From assembly GCF_030053115.1 (NCBI RefSeq), contig NZ_CP125619.1, positions 3,917,501 through 3,981,500 of the forward strand: a stretch of 64,000 nucleotides of DNA, read 5' to 3'. Made by a program: the position numbers and the translations under genes. Positions 35,335 through 43,832 of the stretch are shown here, piece by piece. Under the pieces are notes generated by a model. That model worked only from the letters and a program-made list of their open reading frames with translations. It was not told the origin of the DNA and made no database searches. Position 1 is the first letter of the stretch. Every line of letters starts with the position of its first letter. This DNA is from Pseudomonas svalbardensis. GTDB lineage: Bacteria; Pseudomonadota; Gammaproteobacteria; Pseudomonadales; Pseudomonadaceae.

Positions 35335-35829
35335 ATGTCCACGCTCGACATCTCCCTGCAAGACACCGCCGCACCTGAAGGTGTTTGTTACGGCTGTGGC
35401 AGTAGCAATCCGCACGGGCTTCACATCAAGAGCGCCTGGCATGAGGACGGCGTGCATGTCATGGCCGAACACGTGCCTGATGCCAAGTATTGCGGCTGGC
35501 CGGATCTGGTCTACGGCGGGCTTATAGCGATGCTGGTTGATTGCCATTCAAACTGGACGGCGATGGCTTATCACTACCGTACGGAACACCGTGAAGTCGG
35601 CAGCCTCCCCCGCATCAATTGCGTCACTGGCAACCTTGGCATCAAGTTCATCAAACCGACACCGATGGGTGTACCGCTGACCCTGCGTGCGAAAGTCGAA
35701 GGTGAAGTCGGACGCAAAACTCGCGTCATCTGCGAGGTCTACGCGGGGGATGTGCTCACGGCTATTGGAGACTCCATTTTTGTTCGCGTGGATACCGAGC
35801 AACTGGCAGCCGTTGCTCATAGTCGGTAG
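35335..35829 (+). CDS. PaaI family hotdog thioesterase
   Basis: A 164-residue hotdog-fold acyl-CoA thioesterase. GVCYGCGSSNPHGLHIKSAW (about 15-34) is the Cys-rich N-terminal motif of a PaaI subgroup. YGGLIAMLVDCHSNWTAMA (about 62-80) is the central hotdog helix with the likely catalytic acid Asp. LGIKFIKPTPMGVPLTLRAK is the following strand region. Start ATG 35335 has AGGAGGA seven bases upstream, one of the best ribosome sites in the window. It stands alone after two gene remnants. Acyl substrate unknown. Confidence 0.8.
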   Translation: MSTLDISLQDTAAPEGVCYGCGSSNPHGLHIKSAWHEDGVHVMAEHVPDAKYCGWPDLVYGGLIAMLVDCHSNWTAMAYHYRTEHREVGSLPRINCVTGNLGIKFIKPTPMGVPLTLRAKVEGEVGRKTRVICEVYAGDVLTAIGDSIFVRVDTEQLAAVAHSR

Positions 35830-35847
35830 GTTGCCTCCACACAAGCT

Positions 35848-35875
35848 GCAGTCCTTCGCGACAGGCAGTAACCGG
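35848..35875 (+). repeat. Dispersed intergenic repeat, partial copy C
   Basis: GCAGTCCTTCGCGACAGGCA followed by GTAACCGG aligns with the middle module of copy B (15106-15134) with a few differences. The GGCCAAAAGC module is degenerate here. It fills part of the gene-free stretch 35830-36031. Confidence 0.5.
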
Positions 35876-36031
35876 ACTTAAGCGGTCGAAGCTGCATCGC
35901 ATCGAGTACCGACTCATGCGCCCAGTGCTAATCTGCACTTTTGACTAATGGCTCGATCAATGCCTCATCTGACATCAGCAACGCAAGTAGATGTCCAACC
36001 TCCGTCCCACTTCACTAGATAGAGGTCAGTT

Positions 36032-37030
36032 ATGCCCAGCAACTCCATTCGAGCATTGCTCACCACAATCTTGGTCACGGCCTCCTGCTTATCGGGCGCC
36101 GCCGAGTCCACAGCAGCGAAAAGTACAGGAGAGAACGATATGTCCCCCCCTTCGACATTGTCCTATGAAGTACTCGTTACTGACGGGGTAACTCGGGCGA
36201 GCGATAAACGCCTACCCAATGGTGATCGCATCGTTTCATCGCCGATCACCTCAACCCTGATCTTCGGGAAAACCGACGCTGTGCTGATCGATCCGCCAAT
36301 GAGCCGAGAGCAAACACAAAAGGTCAGCGACTGGGTTGCGCAATCCGGTAAGCACTTGAAATACATCTACGTTACCCACGGACATGGCGATCACTGGTTC
36401 GGTACTGAAGAGATCCTAGAACGGTTCCCAGGGGCCACTGTATATGCCACCAAAGGCACGATCCGGCTTATGCACCAACAGGCCACTGTTGGACGCGAAA
36501 ATGTATATGACAAAGACTTTCCCGGGCTCATTGGAAAGACCGATGTTATTGCTCAACCGATACCTGCTGAAGGCTTCACACTTGAGGGCAATACCATCCA
36601 GGCCATAGATGTCGGTCATACAGATACTGACGACACCACGGTGCTGTATGTGCCGTCCATGGGACTGGTGGTGGCCGGCGACGTTGCCTACAACGGTGTA
36701 CACCAATATCTCCTCGAAGGCGGCAACGGAGGGCTCCAAGCTTGGGTCAAGGCGATCGACCAAGTAGAAGCTTTGAAACCGAGCATCGTTATTGCTGGGC
36801 ACAAACAGAAAAGCCGTGCCGATGATCCAGTCATTCTGGAGCAGACACGCCAATACCTGTTGGATGCCATAGAACTACTCGCCGAGAAGGCGACCCCACG
36901 TGAGTTCTTCGACAAGATGATCGAACTCCACCCCGACCGCATCAATCAAGGACCGCTCTGGTACAGCGCTATCGGACTGCTCGGAGCGCCGACTGCATCT
37001 TCGGGCGATGCTCCCCTGCCCAAGAATTAA
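36032..37030 (+). CDS. Exported MBL-fold metallo-hydrolase
   Basis: Metallo-beta-lactamase-fold hydrolase of 332 residues. Signal peptide at about 1-24, then the metal motif THGHGDHW (H116, H118, D120, H121), GHTDTDDTTVLYVPSMGLVVAGDV with a second-site His and Asp, and AGHKQK with the last His. AGAGG lies eight bases before ATG 36032. Such exported MBL proteins are diverse; this one is neither a clear beta-lactamase nor a glyoxalase. It is followed after 30 bases by an alpha/beta hydrolase, so the pair may be one operon acting on a shared ester or lactone. Confidence 0.78.
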   Translation: MPSNSIRALLTTILVTASCLSGAAESTAAKSTGENDMSPPSTLSYEVLVTDGVTRASDKRLPNGDRIVSSPITSTLIFGKTDAVLIDPPMSREQTQKVSDWVAQSGKHLKYIYVTHGHGDHWFGTEEILERFPGATVYATKGTIRLMHQQATVGRENVYDKDFPGLIGKTDVIAQPIPAEGFTLEGNTIQAIDVGHTDTDDTTVLYVPSMGLVVAGDVAYNGVHQYLLEGGNGGLQAWVKAIDQVEALKPSIVIAGHKQKSRADDPVILEQTRQYLLDAIELLAEKATPREFFDKMIELHPDRINQGPLWYSAIGLLGAPTASSGDAPLPKN

Positions 37031-37060
37031 ACCTTTACCCGTTTGGCTGAGGATCACCCG

Positions 37061-37948
37061 ATGTCCACTTTTTTGACCCGCACATTACTTCTCGCTAGCC
37101 TGATTACAGCCCCGTATTTCGCGTTTGCAGCTGAGGAAAAAGTCACCTTCTCCGTTGAGGGAATGAACGTCGTCGGCACTCTGAACCTGCCTGACGGCGT
37201 TAAGAAGCCCCCAGTAATTCTGTTACTTCACAGTTTCGGGGGCAGTAGGGATGAGCACATCATTCCGGCCGTCAATGAAGGTATTTATGTCCGTGCCGCA
37301 CGTCTTTGGGCCGAACAAGGCATTGCCAGCCTCCGTATCGATTACCGTTTTGATGGCGAAAGTGATGGCGCCAAGACCGACGGCACACTCGATACGGGTG
37401 TTGAGGATGGGCTGGCTGCGCTCGACTTTCTAGCCAGGTCCGGGCGCGTCGACGCCAGCCGCATGGCTCTTGTTGGATGGAGCATGGGCGGAGCAATTGG
37501 TGCTGCTGTAGCAGGACGGACCCCGCATAAACTCGACGCAGTCGCACTCTGGAACCCCGCGACCAATATGGGAGCCGCTTTCCCGCTGCTGTGGGGCTCC
37601 GAGAAGATCAAGGAAGCATTGCACAGCGGTGACACCCCCGTCGTACTGGCAATACCTGGTGGTGGCGAGATCAAGCTTAAATCCGCGTTCTTTATCGGCT
37701 TGATGACCCTCGATGCCGCCGCCGAGATCACCCATTACAAGGGGCCGCTGCTCGTCGCCGTCGGCACTAACGACGACATTGTTTTTCCACAGCCAACCCT
37801 CGGAAAAAGCTTTATTAGCCATCACCCTGGAAAACATGAATTGCTTGTCCGGCCCATGGATCACGCCTTCAACATGACCGAAGACGAGAAGCAGATCGAC
37901 GAGCTGATTTCGACGACAGCTACCTTCGTCAAGAAACACATTCACTGA
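37061..37948 (+). CDS. Exported alpha/beta hydrolase
   Basis: Alpha/beta-hydrolase-fold enzyme of 295 residues with a signal peptide at about 1-24 (LLLASLITAPYFAFA). LLLHSFGGSRDEH is the oxyanion-hole loop and VGWSMGGAIGAAVAG the nucleophile elbow (Ser near 140). VAVGTNDDIVFP carries the likely Asp and MDHAFNM the catalytic His. The start ATG 37061 has GAGGAT nine bases upstream; the frame opens earlier at 37043. It is a probable operon partner of the preceding MBL-fold gene. Substrate unknown; esterase or dienelactone-hydrolase-like activity is expected. Confidence 0.8.
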   Translation: MSTFLTRTLLLASLITAPYFAFAAEEKVTFSVEGMNVVGTLNLPDGVKKPPVILLLHSFGGSRDEHIIPAVNEGIYVRAARLWAEQGIASLRIDYRFDGESDGAKTDGTLDTGVEDGLAALDFLARSGRVDASRMALVGWSMGGAIGAAVAGRTPHKLDAVALWNPATNMGAAFPLLWGSEKIKEALHSGDTPVVLAIPGGGEIKLKSAFFIGLMTLDAAAEITHYKGPLLVAVGTNDDIVFPQPTLGKSFISHHPGKHELLVRPMDHAFNMTEDEKQIDELISTTATFVKKHIH

Positions 37949-38101
37949 TCCGGCATCCCCGACTATTTCAAGTTGCTTGAAGTGCGTCCCTTGCCGTTGA
38001 CTAACGACTGGCAAGGGGCTTAGTCGCTGGAGCCGCATGACGTGACCGTGTTCGGCGAATGCGTGAGCGTCAACACGAAGACCACGCAACGGCATCTGGA
38101 C

Positions 38102-38498
38102 TCAAACGTTGACCAGAATTTGATTGGCCAGACCAAACCAGCCCCACAATGCGACCGACGCGAGTGACGCGCCGATCCCGAGCGCCAACGTGGTGTGTGA
38201 TTGCCCTTCGAACTGGGCGATGCTCTGGCCGTTGACCAGGAGCAAGCCGAGCACGGCCAGTGCAAAAGGCACTTGAAGCGAGCGCCAGGAAATCCCGCCG
38301 TGAAAATTTCCGCTTATGGCCAGCACGATGGGCACAAGCCCTAAAAAGGCCGGCGCAACGACGGGGCCAGCGTACGTGGCGGCGATGATGACGGCGCTGG
38401 TCAGCGCCATCGTATGACGCCATGCCGCACAGCTTGCCGTTGTAAAACAAGTTTGCGCGCACGCCGAACTGCGACAACAACGTAGACAAGCGATCCAT
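38102..38498 (-). pseudogene. AraC N-terminus fused out of frame to EamA transporter remnant
   Basis: ATG 38498 keeps a good ribosome site (GGAG, seven bases ahead) and starts MDRLSTLLSQFGVRANLFYN, the opening of a cupin-type AraC regulator. Similarity ends after about 25 codons, near 38420. One base off frame the sequence becomes MALTSAVIIAATYAGPVVAP, FLGLVPIVLAISGN and ALAVLGLLLVNGQSIAQ, the helices of an EamA/DMT-type permease with both ends missing, up to a stop near 38102. Two unrelated gene pieces were joined by a deletion or rearrangement. Neither can be functional. Confidence 0.55.
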
Positions 38499-38522
38499 AG
38501 GCAATCTCCGCGCTTTCGAGCA

Positions 38523-40196
38523 TCACTGACAACACCCCGCCCCAACACGGCAAAAACACGAGGCCCTGATCTCCACATCCGCCCGGGCCATGGCCAGATC
38601 AAGGCGCGTCTGGGCAGCAGCAGCTTCGGCATCCAGACCCAGTCGTTTCAGACATTCCACATAGCCGTGCAGGCTCCACACATTGTCCAGATGCCACGAA
38701 GCACGGCTGAGGGTGTTTTCCAGTCCCAAATCGGCCCGATAGGCCTGCAACGCTTCTTCTACCCTGCCCTGCTCCAAAAGCAACGCGCCCAACGCATGTC
38801 TGACCGGTTGCATCCAACCCCATGGCTCGTCGTAAGGCAGGTTGTCGTCCAGAGACAGTGCCTGGCGCAAGTGGGCGAAGGCGTCGTCGTAATTGCCCTT
38901 ACGGTACTCGATTTCCCCGCGCAGCATGCCTGCGGCAACCGCCAGAATGTCGGTGCATTTATTGTTGAAGAGGTAGCGTGTGTCCGGCACTCGGGTCCAG
39001 GCTTCGAGAAATAGACGCTGTTCGGCTTCTGCAGCGGCGATATACCCGGTGGCCGCATGCGCCACGCCTCTGGCGTAATGCAGCATCGCCGTGGTCACGC
39101 AGTACAGCGCCTGGTCGTTCGGCAGCGGCGTGGCGAGGATGTCCTGCCATTTACCGAAACGAATCTGCACGTGGACCTTCATCGACACGAAGCCTTCCAG
39201 CCAGTCGGCCATGGGCGGTTGCTCCACGCGCAGCAGTTCTTCCCTGATGGTCGACATCAGTTGATCGGCAGCTTCCAGGGCCGGTTGGTATTGCCCTAGG
39301 AACATCGCCGAATAGAGTTTGAAGTGGTAGTTGTGGCATCGATACAGGGTGTAAAAGTTCAGTGGCCCTTCCTGTTCCAGGTATTTGCTGTCGGCCAGAA
39401 TCGCCCGGCTATTGGTGACCATGGCCCCGCGGTAATCACCGCAGAGCACGTCGATGTGCGACGGCATATGGCGCAAATGTCCCGCATCCGGCACAAGGTC
39501 ACGCAGGACATCGCCGGCGCGCAATGCCCGTTCCGGGTAGGGCGACATTTCCAGGGTGTGGACGTACATGTGCAGCACGCCGGGGTGCGGCGCATCGCCG
39601 TGCTGCTCCATCCGCCGTAGCGCCCGTTCCAGTACGTCTACCGTTTCAAGCGTGTCAGCGCCCGGCGCCGGTTTACCTGTTTTCAGGTCCCACAATTGCC
39701 AGGGTGTACGGTCAATCATCGATTCGGCAAACAGCGCAACGACATCGGGATCTTCGGGAAAGGCGTTGTAGACATCACGCATGGACGCCGCATAGGCATC
39801 GTTCCAGGCGAAGAGTTGGTCGAGGCTGGTGGCCTGATCGGCCTGGTAGCGTTGCTCCAGCGTGCGGATCAGCGCCTGTTCCACCGGTGTTGCGCCGTCG
39901 ATATGCGCCAGCGCGGTTTGCGTCGCCAGTCGGGCCTGGGCCACGGCTTCTTTCAACTCCTGTTCGATGAAGGCATCCCAACGCTTGTTGTAGTTGGGGC
40001 CCGAAGCGTAAGCGATGCCCCAGTAGGCCATCGCGCAATCGCGGTCGTGTTCGATCGCCTTGTGGAAACAGCGTATGGATTCGTCGTGGTTGTAGTCGTA
40101 GCACCATACCAAGCCACGATCGAACCAGCGCTGGGCCTGGGGCGAGTGGGTCGTCACCGGGCGGCTGTAGGTGCCCAAATCGTAATAGTCGTGCAT
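38523..40196 (-). CDS. Tetratricopeptide repeat protein, function unknown
   Basis: A large cytosolic TPR protein, 557 residues, no signal peptide. It begins MHDYYDLGTYSRPVTTHSPQ and has helix-pair repeats such as QRWFDRGLVWCYDYNHDESI, then AMAYWGIAYASGPNYNKRWD. HPGVLHMYVHTLEMSPYPERAL and LRHMPSHIDVLCGDY are His-rich and highly patterned. The C-terminus carries a cysteine cluster, ASCFCRVGAGCCQ, that could bind metal. The start at 40196 has GAGAGGA eight bases upstream; the open frame extends to 40499 without support. Homologues are widespread, but I know no tested function. It is monocistronic. Confidence 0.75.
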   Translation of the reverse strand: MHDYYDLGTYSRPVTTHSPQAQRWFDRGLVWCYDYNHDESIRCFHKAIEHDRDCAMAYWGIAYASGPNYNKRWDAFIEQELKEAVAQARLATQTALAHIDGATPVEQALIRTLEQRYQADQATSLDQLFAWNDAYAASMRDVYNAFPEDPDVVALFAESMIDRTPWQLWDLKTGKPAPGADTLETVDVLERALRRMEQHGDAPHPGVLHMYVHTLEMSPYPERALRAGDVLRDLVPDAGHLRHMPSHIDVLCGDYRGAMVTNSRAILADSKYLEQEGPLNFYTLYRCHNYHFKLYSAMFLGQYQPALEAADQLMSTIREELLRVEQPPMADWLEGFVSMKVHVQIRFGKWQDILATPLPNDQALYCVTTAMLHYARGVAHAATGYIAAAEAEQRLFLEAWTRVPDTRYLFNNKCTDILAVAAGMLRGEIEYRKGNYDDAFAHLRQALSLDDNLPYDEPWGWMQPVRHALGALLLEQGRVEEALQAYRADLGLENTLSRASWHLDNVWSLHGYVECLKRLGLDAEAAAAQTRLDLAMARADVEIRASCFCRVGAGCCQ

Positions 40197-40424
40197 CGGT
40201 TTATCCTCTCGACCAGAGCAGGGAACCTCGCAGGAAATCCTTGCGAGCCTCGACAGTTCAAGAGGTTCAGCATACCCCTGCGGTTCTGGCTGAGCGGTAC
40301 AGCCGACGACAGGAGGATCATTGTTGACGTCGATAGTCACCATCAACTCAATGAAGTTCTCATAAAAAATCCGCGGCGTAACATCAGCTCCAGACCCAAC
40401 AACTACACCCCGGAGCACACCATC

Positions 40425-40631
40425 ATGAAACGCCAAATCCTCCTCAGCATCGCTTTCTCGGTTTTTGCAGTTAACGCTTTCGCCGCTACCTCTGCTCACC
40501 CGGTTGTCGCTGAAGGCGGCTCGGATCGTCTGATTGAGAGTCGTGTGGCTGAGGGTGGTTCGGATCGCTTGATCGAAAACCGCGTGGCTGAAGGTGGCTC
40601 CGATCGTCTGATCGAAAACCGCGCTGCATAA
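40425..40631 (+). CDS. Small exported protein with three VAEGGSDRLIENR repeats
   Basis: A 68-residue protein. Signal peptide at 1-21 (LLSIAFSVFAVNAFA), then three 13-residue repeats VAEGGSDRLIE(S/N)R encoded by 39-base units at 40506, 40545 and 40584, and a two-residue end. GGAG lies nine bases before ATG 40425, and a strong terminator follows, so it is its own transcription unit. Homologues with variable repeat number occur through Pseudomonas, sometimes labelled phage infection protein, with no solid function. The mature peptide is predicted periplasmic or secreted, charged and probably flexible. Confidence 0.8.
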   Translation: MKRQILLSIAFSVFAVNAFAATSAHPVVAEGGSDRLIESRVAEGGSDRLIENRVAEGGSDRLIENRAA

Positions 40632-40659
40632 ATGAATGGCTTTACCGAAGCACTCAACG

Positions 40660-40690
40660 AAAAGCCCGGCCTGACAAGCCGGGCTTTTTC
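40660..40690 (+). terminator. Rho-independent terminator after repeat peptide gene
   Basis: AAAGCCCGGC (40661-40670), loop CTGACAA, then GCCGGGCTTT (40678-40687) and further T. Ten-pair stem plus T-run, 30 bases after the stop. Confidence 0.9.
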
Positions 40691-40784
40691 GTGCACAAAA
40701 TAAATCGATCCCTGCTTAATGCCTCCGCCGCACCTGTGATACATAACACCTGATTGTGAGTCCCGTACCCAATGAGGTTTGCCG

Positions 40785-41357
40785 ATGCCCCGTTCCCCAC
40801 ATTTACCGCAACTGCTGATCTGCGCCGTCCTCGGTTTACTCGCCAGCAGCGCACAGGCCATTGCGCCCTCCCCGGCGCCCGATAGCTTGCAACCGCTGCT
40901 GGTAACGTTGAACGAACGCCTGAGCATTGCTGATCTTGTGGCGCTGACCAAGTGGGACAGTGGCAAACCGATCCAGGACAGTGCCCGGGAAGCGCAAGTC
41001 ATCGCCAACGCCAGGAAGCTGGCCGTTGACCGCAAACTGGACCCGGATGAAGTAGCCGAATTGATCGCCGCACAGATTGAAGCCAACAAGCTGGTGCAGT
41101 ACGGGCTGGTGGCCCAATGGCGAGCGGCTGGCAAGGCGCCTGACACGCCACGGCCAGACCTCGCCAATCAAATCCGGCCACAGCTCGATGAGCTGCAAAA
41201 CCGCCTGTTGCAGCAATACGCCGCCTTCGCGCCTTATCGCAATGACCCGGAATGCGCGAACTGGCTAGCCAAAGAACGATCCAGCCTGATCAAGGACGGT
41301 CTGCATGGTCAGGCACTGATACGCGCCACCGGGGAGCTGTGTGTCGCTGATCAGTGA
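40785..41357 (+). CDS. aroQ: Periplasmic chorismate mutase (AroQ gamma class)
   Basis: Exported all-helical chorismate mutase, 190 residues, converting chorismate to prephenate outside the cytoplasm. Signal peptide at about 1-26 (LLICAVLGLLASSAQA). NERLSIADLVALTKWDSGKP with the catalytic Arg, VIANARKLAVDRKLDPDEV and AAQIEANKLVQYGLVAQWR follow the AroQ pattern. Two cysteines near the C-terminus (PECANWL and GELCVAD) would form the disulfide of the gamma class. GAGG lies eight bases before ATG 40785. It is monocistronic with its own terminator. Confidence 0.88.
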   Translation: MPRSPHLPQLLICAVLGLLASSAQAIAPSPAPDSLQPLLVTLNERLSIADLVALTKWDSGKPIQDSAREAQVIANARKLAVDRKLDPDEVAELIAAQIEANKLVQYGLVAQWRAAGKAPDTPRPDLANQIRPQLDELQNRLLQQYAAFAPYRNDPECANWLAKERSSLIKDGLHGQALIRATGELCVADQ

Positions 41358-41381
41358 CTGAGTAGCTTTAAAGCGGTCTCT

Positions 41382-41419
41382 AAAAAGAAGCCAGGCGTGA
41401 TCAGCCGGGCTTCTTTTTT
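41382..41419 (+). terminator. Rho-independent terminator after chorismate mutase
   Basis: AAAAAGAAGCC at 41382-41392 pairs with GGCTTCTTTTTT at 41408-41419 across a loop of about 15 bases; a long T-run follows the stem. Confidence 0.75.
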
Positions 41420-41506
41420 GTGAGCTACTTTTAGTGCATCCGCAGGGTCGCAAGACGATCCTGGCGGCACTTATTGAATGTCACACGGCAAACCATCGGA
41501 GTTGAA

Positions 41507-41935
41507 ATGTCTGAACTGAAACTGCATCCCAAAGCCGCAGAATCCCTGAACCAGTGGCACGACATGATCAGCAAGAGAGACTTGAGCGCCTTGCCCGGTT
41601 TGTTGGACCCACAGGCGATATTCCGCTCCCCGATGGCTCACACGCCTTACCCGGGTGCAGCCGTGGTATCGATGATTCTCAACACGGTCATCGAGGTATT
41701 TGAGGATTTTGTCTACCACCGGGAACTGTCGACCGCAGACGGGTTGAGCGTCGTCCTGGAGTTCAGCGCCAACGTCGGCGGGAAAGCGTTAAAGGGCATC
41801 GACATGATCCGGTTCAATGAACAAGGAAAAATCGTTGAGTTTGAGGTGATGGTCCGTCCCTTGAGCGGCCTGCAAGCCTTGGGCGAGCAAATGGGACAAC
41901 GCCTTGGCGCTTACCTGGCGGCCAGCAAAGCCTGA
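41507..41935 (+). CDS. SnoaL/NTF2-like protein
   Basis: A 142-residue NTF2-like cone-fold protein. HPKAAESLNQWHDMISKRDL, PGLLDPQAIFRSPMAHTPYP, and VVLEFSANVGGKALKGIDMI followed by EFEVMVRPLSGLQALGEQMG are the usual SnoaL elements; the last is a strongly conserved segment of this subgroup. GGAG lies seven bases before ATG 41507 (the frame opens at 41474). Members are small enzymes or binding proteins. No role can be assigned. It lies alone between the chorismate mutase terminator and the amidase. Confidence 0.75.
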   Translation: MSELKLHPKAAESLNQWHDMISKRDLSALPGLLDPQAIFRSPMAHTPYPGAAVVSMILNTVIEVFEDFVYHRELSTADGLSVVLEFSANVGGKALKGIDMIRFNEQGKIVEFEVMVRPLSGLQALGEQMGQRLGAYLAASKA

Positions 41936-42018
41936 AGACGTTGCATCGCCTTGGGCGATGCCTCTGCTCCCGGCTTGGTGTTAAATAGAGCGCGAAAAGC
42001 AGCGCAACGAGAACACTG

Positions 42019-42120
42019 ATGAATACCCATTTTGAGATTAGTGATGTCCCTGAGCCCAACATTCAGCGCGATGGCAACATTCATCGCGTCGTCCATCAGC
42101 AGACGGTGGTAACAGCATGA
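42019..42120 (+). CDS. Possible 33-residue upstream ORF of amidase
   Basis: ATG 42019 opens a 33-codon frame, MNTHFEISDVPEPNIQRDGN to a TGA that overlaps the amidase start by four bases (ATGA). That overlap is typical of translational coupling, and the peptide composition is ordinary for a coding frame. However, its ribosome site is weak (CGAGAAC) and it matches no family I know. It may be a coupling leader or a chance frame. Confidence 0.35.
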   Translation: MNTHFEISDVPEPNIQRDGNIHRVVHQQTVVTA

Positions 42121-43829
42121 TCGAGGTCACCGAAGTTTCCATTGCCGAACTGCGTGCTGCGCTCGAGTCAGGTCGAACCACTGCGGTTGAACTGGTCCAG
42201 GCCTATCTCGCCAGGATCGATGCCTACGACGGTCCCGACACGCCCACCGCCCTCAACGCGGTGGTGGTTCGAAACCCCGAGGCGCTGAACGAGGCGCAGG
42301 CGTCCGATACTCGCCGGGCCAAGGGCGAGACGCTGGGTCCGCTCGACGGCATTCCCTATACGGCCAAGGACAGTTATCTGGTGAAAGGGCTCACTGCTGC
42401 CTCGGGAAGTCCGGCCTTCGCGAACCTGATTGCTTATCGCGATGCGTTCACGATCGAACGGCTTCGCGCTGCTGGCGCGATCTGCCTGGGCAAGACCAAC
42501 ATGCCGCCCATGGCAAACGGCGGCATGCAGCGCGGGGTCTACGGCCGTGCAGAAAGCCCGTACAACGCTGACTATCTCACCGCTCCCTTCGCCTCGGGTT
42601 CATCGAACGGCGCCGGTACCGCAACTGCCGCCAGCTTCGCGGCATTTGGCCTCGCGGAAGAAACCTGGTCGAGCGGACGCGGTCCTGCATCGAACAATGG
42701 TCTGTGTGCCTACACACCTTCGCGCGGGGTGATTTCGGTGCGCGGCAACTGGCCGTTGACGCCGACGATGGACGTTGTCGTGCCGTTTGCCAGAACCATG
42801 GCCGACCTGCTCGAAGTGCTCGACGTGGTGGTGGCGGATGATCCCGACACCCGTGGCGATCTGTGGCGCATGCAACTGTGGGTGCCGATTCCAAGTGTCG
42901 CTTCAGTGCGTCCCGCTTCCTATGCCGAGTTGGCCGTGAAGTCCGATGCACTGGCAGGAAAGCGCTTTGGTGTTCCGCGCATGTACATCAATGCGGATCC
43001 CGAAGCGGGCACGAGCGACGCGCCTGGCATCGGTGGTCCGACGGGGCAGCGAATCATCACCCGTCCTTCCGTGATCGGGCTCTGGGAAGAGGCTCGCAAG
43101 GCACTGAAAGCTGCCGGTGCGGAAGTGATCGAAGTCGATTTCCCGCTGGTGTCTAATTGCGAGGGTGATCGCCCGGGTGCGCCGACCGTGTTTACGCGAG
43201 GCCTGGTGTCCAAAGAGTTCCTGCATCATGAATTGTGGGACCTGTCGGCCTGGGCGTTCGATGATTTTCTGCGGGCTAATGGCGATCCCAAGTTGAACCG
43301 CCTGGCCGATGTCGACGGACCGCTGATTTTCCCCCACGACCCGGGCACGCTCCCCAACCGGGAGGACGACCTTGCCGCTGGCATGGACGAGTACGTGAAG
43401 ATGGCCGAGCGCGGCATCACACCGTGGGACCAGATCTCCACCGTTCCTGACGGACTGCGCGGACTTGAACTGACACGTCGAATCGATCTTGAGGACTGGA
43501 TGGATCGGTTGGGGCTCGATGCGGTGCTGTTCCCGACGGTGGCCGACGTGGGTCCGGCGAATGCCGATGTCGATCCGAAGTCTGCGGATATCGCGTGGAG
43601 CAACGGCGTCTGGGTCGCCAACGGCAATCTTGCCATCCGGCACCTGGGAGTCCCCACGGTCACAGTGCCGATGGGCGTCATGCCGGACATCGGCATGCCC
43701 GTCGGGCTCACATTTGCCGGTCGTGCCTATGACGATTCGACGCTGCTGCGCCTGGCTTCGGCGTTCGAGTCGATCGGGACGAAACGATTGATCCCGCCTC
43801 GCACCCCACCCTTGCCGGTTAGCAAATAA
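42117..43829 (+). CDS. Amidase signature family protein
   Basis: Amide hydrolase of 570 residues with a Ser-cisSer-Lys triad. Lys84 lies in GIPYTAKDSYLVKG, the cis-Ser at 162/163 in FASGSSNGAGTATAAS, and the nucleophile near Ser186 in EETWSSGRGPASNNG. That last motif differs from the common GGS(I/V)R form but is known in a distinct amidase subgroup, and the following AYTPSRGVISVRGNWPL supports it. The C-terminal part has VLFPTVADVGPANADV and VPTVTVPMGVMPDIGMPVGL. No signal peptide. Substrate unknown. It ends just before a strong hairpin shared with a convergent gene. Confidence 0.85.
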   Translation: MIEVTEVSIAELRAALESGRTTAVELVQAYLARIDAYDGPDTPTALNAVVVRNPEALNEAQASDTRRAKGETLGPLDGIPYTAKDSYLVKGLTAASGSPAFANLIAYRDAFTIERLRAAGAICLGKTNMPPMANGGMQRGVYGRAESPYNADYLTAPFASGSSNGAGTATAASFAAFGLAEETWSSGRGPASNNGLCAYTPSRGVISVRGNWPLTPTMDVVVPFARTMADLLEVLDVVVADDPDTRGDLWRMQLWVPIPSVASVRPASYAELAVKSDALAGKRFGVPRMYINADPEAGTSDAPGIGGPTGQRIITRPSVIGLWEEARKALKAAGAEVIEVDFPLVSNCEGDRPGAPTVFTRGLVSKEFLHHELWDLSAWAFDDFLRANGDPKLNRLADVDGPLIFPHDPGTLPNREDDLAAGMDEYVKMAERGITPWDQISTVPDGLRGLELTRRIDLEDWMDRLGLDAVLFPTVADVGPANADVDPKSADIAWSNGVWVANGNLAIRHLGVPTVTVPMGVMPDIGMPVGLTFAGRAYDDSTLLRLASAFESIGTKRLIPPRTPPLPVSK

Positions 43830-43832
43830 TAA

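Noticed and set aside
41943..41959. GCATCGCC/GGCGATGC hairpin after the NTF2-like gene
   Set aside because: Short stem with a very small loop and no T-run; probably chance, though weak termination cannot be excluded.
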